Source: Gemmatimonadota bacterium
Lineage (GTDB): Bacteria; Latescibacterota; UBA2968; UBA8231
Length of the DNA stretch: 41,736 bases
Direction: 5' to 3'
Assembly (NCBI GenBank): GCA_009841115.1
Contig: VXML01000039.1
Location: 1-41,736 of the forward strand
A program made the translations under genes and the position numbers. Below the pieces are notes generated by a model. The model ran no database searches. It was not told the DNA's origin and saw only the letters and a program-made list of their open reading frames with translations. This document shows, one piece after another, positions 41,517 to 41,736 of the stretch (the first letter of the stretch is position 1; the number at the start of each line of letters is the position of its first letter).

Positions 41517-41736
41517 ATGGTGTTCAACTTTGGCTGGCTATTAGAAGGCCGGTTGGCAGGTGCCGGGCAGATTGGTGGTTGGGAGGGGGACGAGCGGCTG
41601 GAGGACGATCTCGATTTGCTGGCGGCGCAGGGCGTAAGGGCGATTGTGTCGCTGACCGCGAATGCCCTGCCGGCGGGCGAGGTGGCGGCGCGCGATATGG
41701 CGTACTTGCACTTGCCCATACAGGATATGCAGTCGC
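41517..41736 (+). CDS. Dual-specificity protein phosphatase-like, N-terminal part only
   Basis: 73 codons to the window edge. The start FNFGWLLEGRLAGAGQIGG and the helix-strand ERLEDDLDLLAAQGVRAIVS match bacterial members of the cyclin-dependent-kinase-inhibitor-3/dual-specificity phosphatase family. The catalytic HCxxGxxRT loop would lie beyond the window. It begins two bases after moaE stops, so it may be co-transcribed. Confidence 0.72.
   Translation, partial: MVFNFGWLLEGRLAGAGQIGGWEGDERLEDDLDLLAAQGVRAIVSLTANALPAGEVAARDMAYLHLPIQDMQS

Overview
The window looks like a chromosomal piece of a high-GC, free-living, probably uncultured bacterium of the FCB superphylum, most likely Latescibacterota-like. 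The evidence is two large secreted proteins with the NxYPNPFNP...GMYFYRL C-terminal sorting domain, two phytanoyl-CoA dioxygenase-like proteins, an MlrC-like M81 protein, a Gfo/Idh/MocA oxidoreductase and a phosphonate-catabolism cluster. The phylum is an inference from gene content. No rRNA, tRNA, CRISPR array, insertion sequence or phage gene was seen. The window is densely coding (about 36 genes) with many ATGA, GTGA and TAATG overlaps.

Layout. 1-5 kb: a catabolic set (TIM-barrel enzyme, SBP_bac_5 lipoprotein, divergent PhyH pair, enolase-superfamily protein, thioredoxin-TPR protein). 5.7-8.9 kb: a minus-strand operon selD, glycosyltransferase, PLP fold-III enzyme. 9-11.6 kb: M81 protein and Gfo/Idh/MocA oxidoreductase on plus, closed by a strong terminator. 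11.6-18.8 kb: a minus-strand run guaB, two SDR proteins, zinc alcohol dehydrogenase, phosphonoacetate hydrolase, FAD oxidoreductase, voltage-gated-type K+ channel; the middle three resemble the proposed HpnZ/PhnA/HpnW phosphonate set. 19.2-24.7 kb: a minus-strand operon from a near-consensus promoter: SelW-like selenoprotein, TPR protein, rdgB, heterodimeric ABC exporter. 24.8-28.6 kb: HEAT lipoprotein coupled to hisG-hisD-hisB. 28.6-32.6 kb: glycosyltransferase, large membrane protein, small coiled-coil membrane protein. 32.8-40.8 kb: a consensus promoter, a leader with two tiny overlapping ORFs, a 1847-residue multidomain surface protein and a 684-residue relative, each followed by a similar hairpin. 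40.8 kb to end: moaD, moaE and a partial dual-specificity phosphatase.

The most important result is that two genes are cut by in-frame UGA codons that almost certainly encode selenocysteine: selD itself (Sec25, GGU motif) and a 77-residue SelW/Rdx-type protein (CxxU) that ordinary ORF calling misses entirely. Each UGA is followed by a hairpin with GUU in the apical loop, as expected of bacterial SECIS elements. The organism therefore probably both makes and uses selenocysteine. Other points of note are the leader-ORF cascade before the giant surface protein, the HxG (not HxD) iron site of one PhyH protein, and the SDR pair attached to the phosphonate genes.
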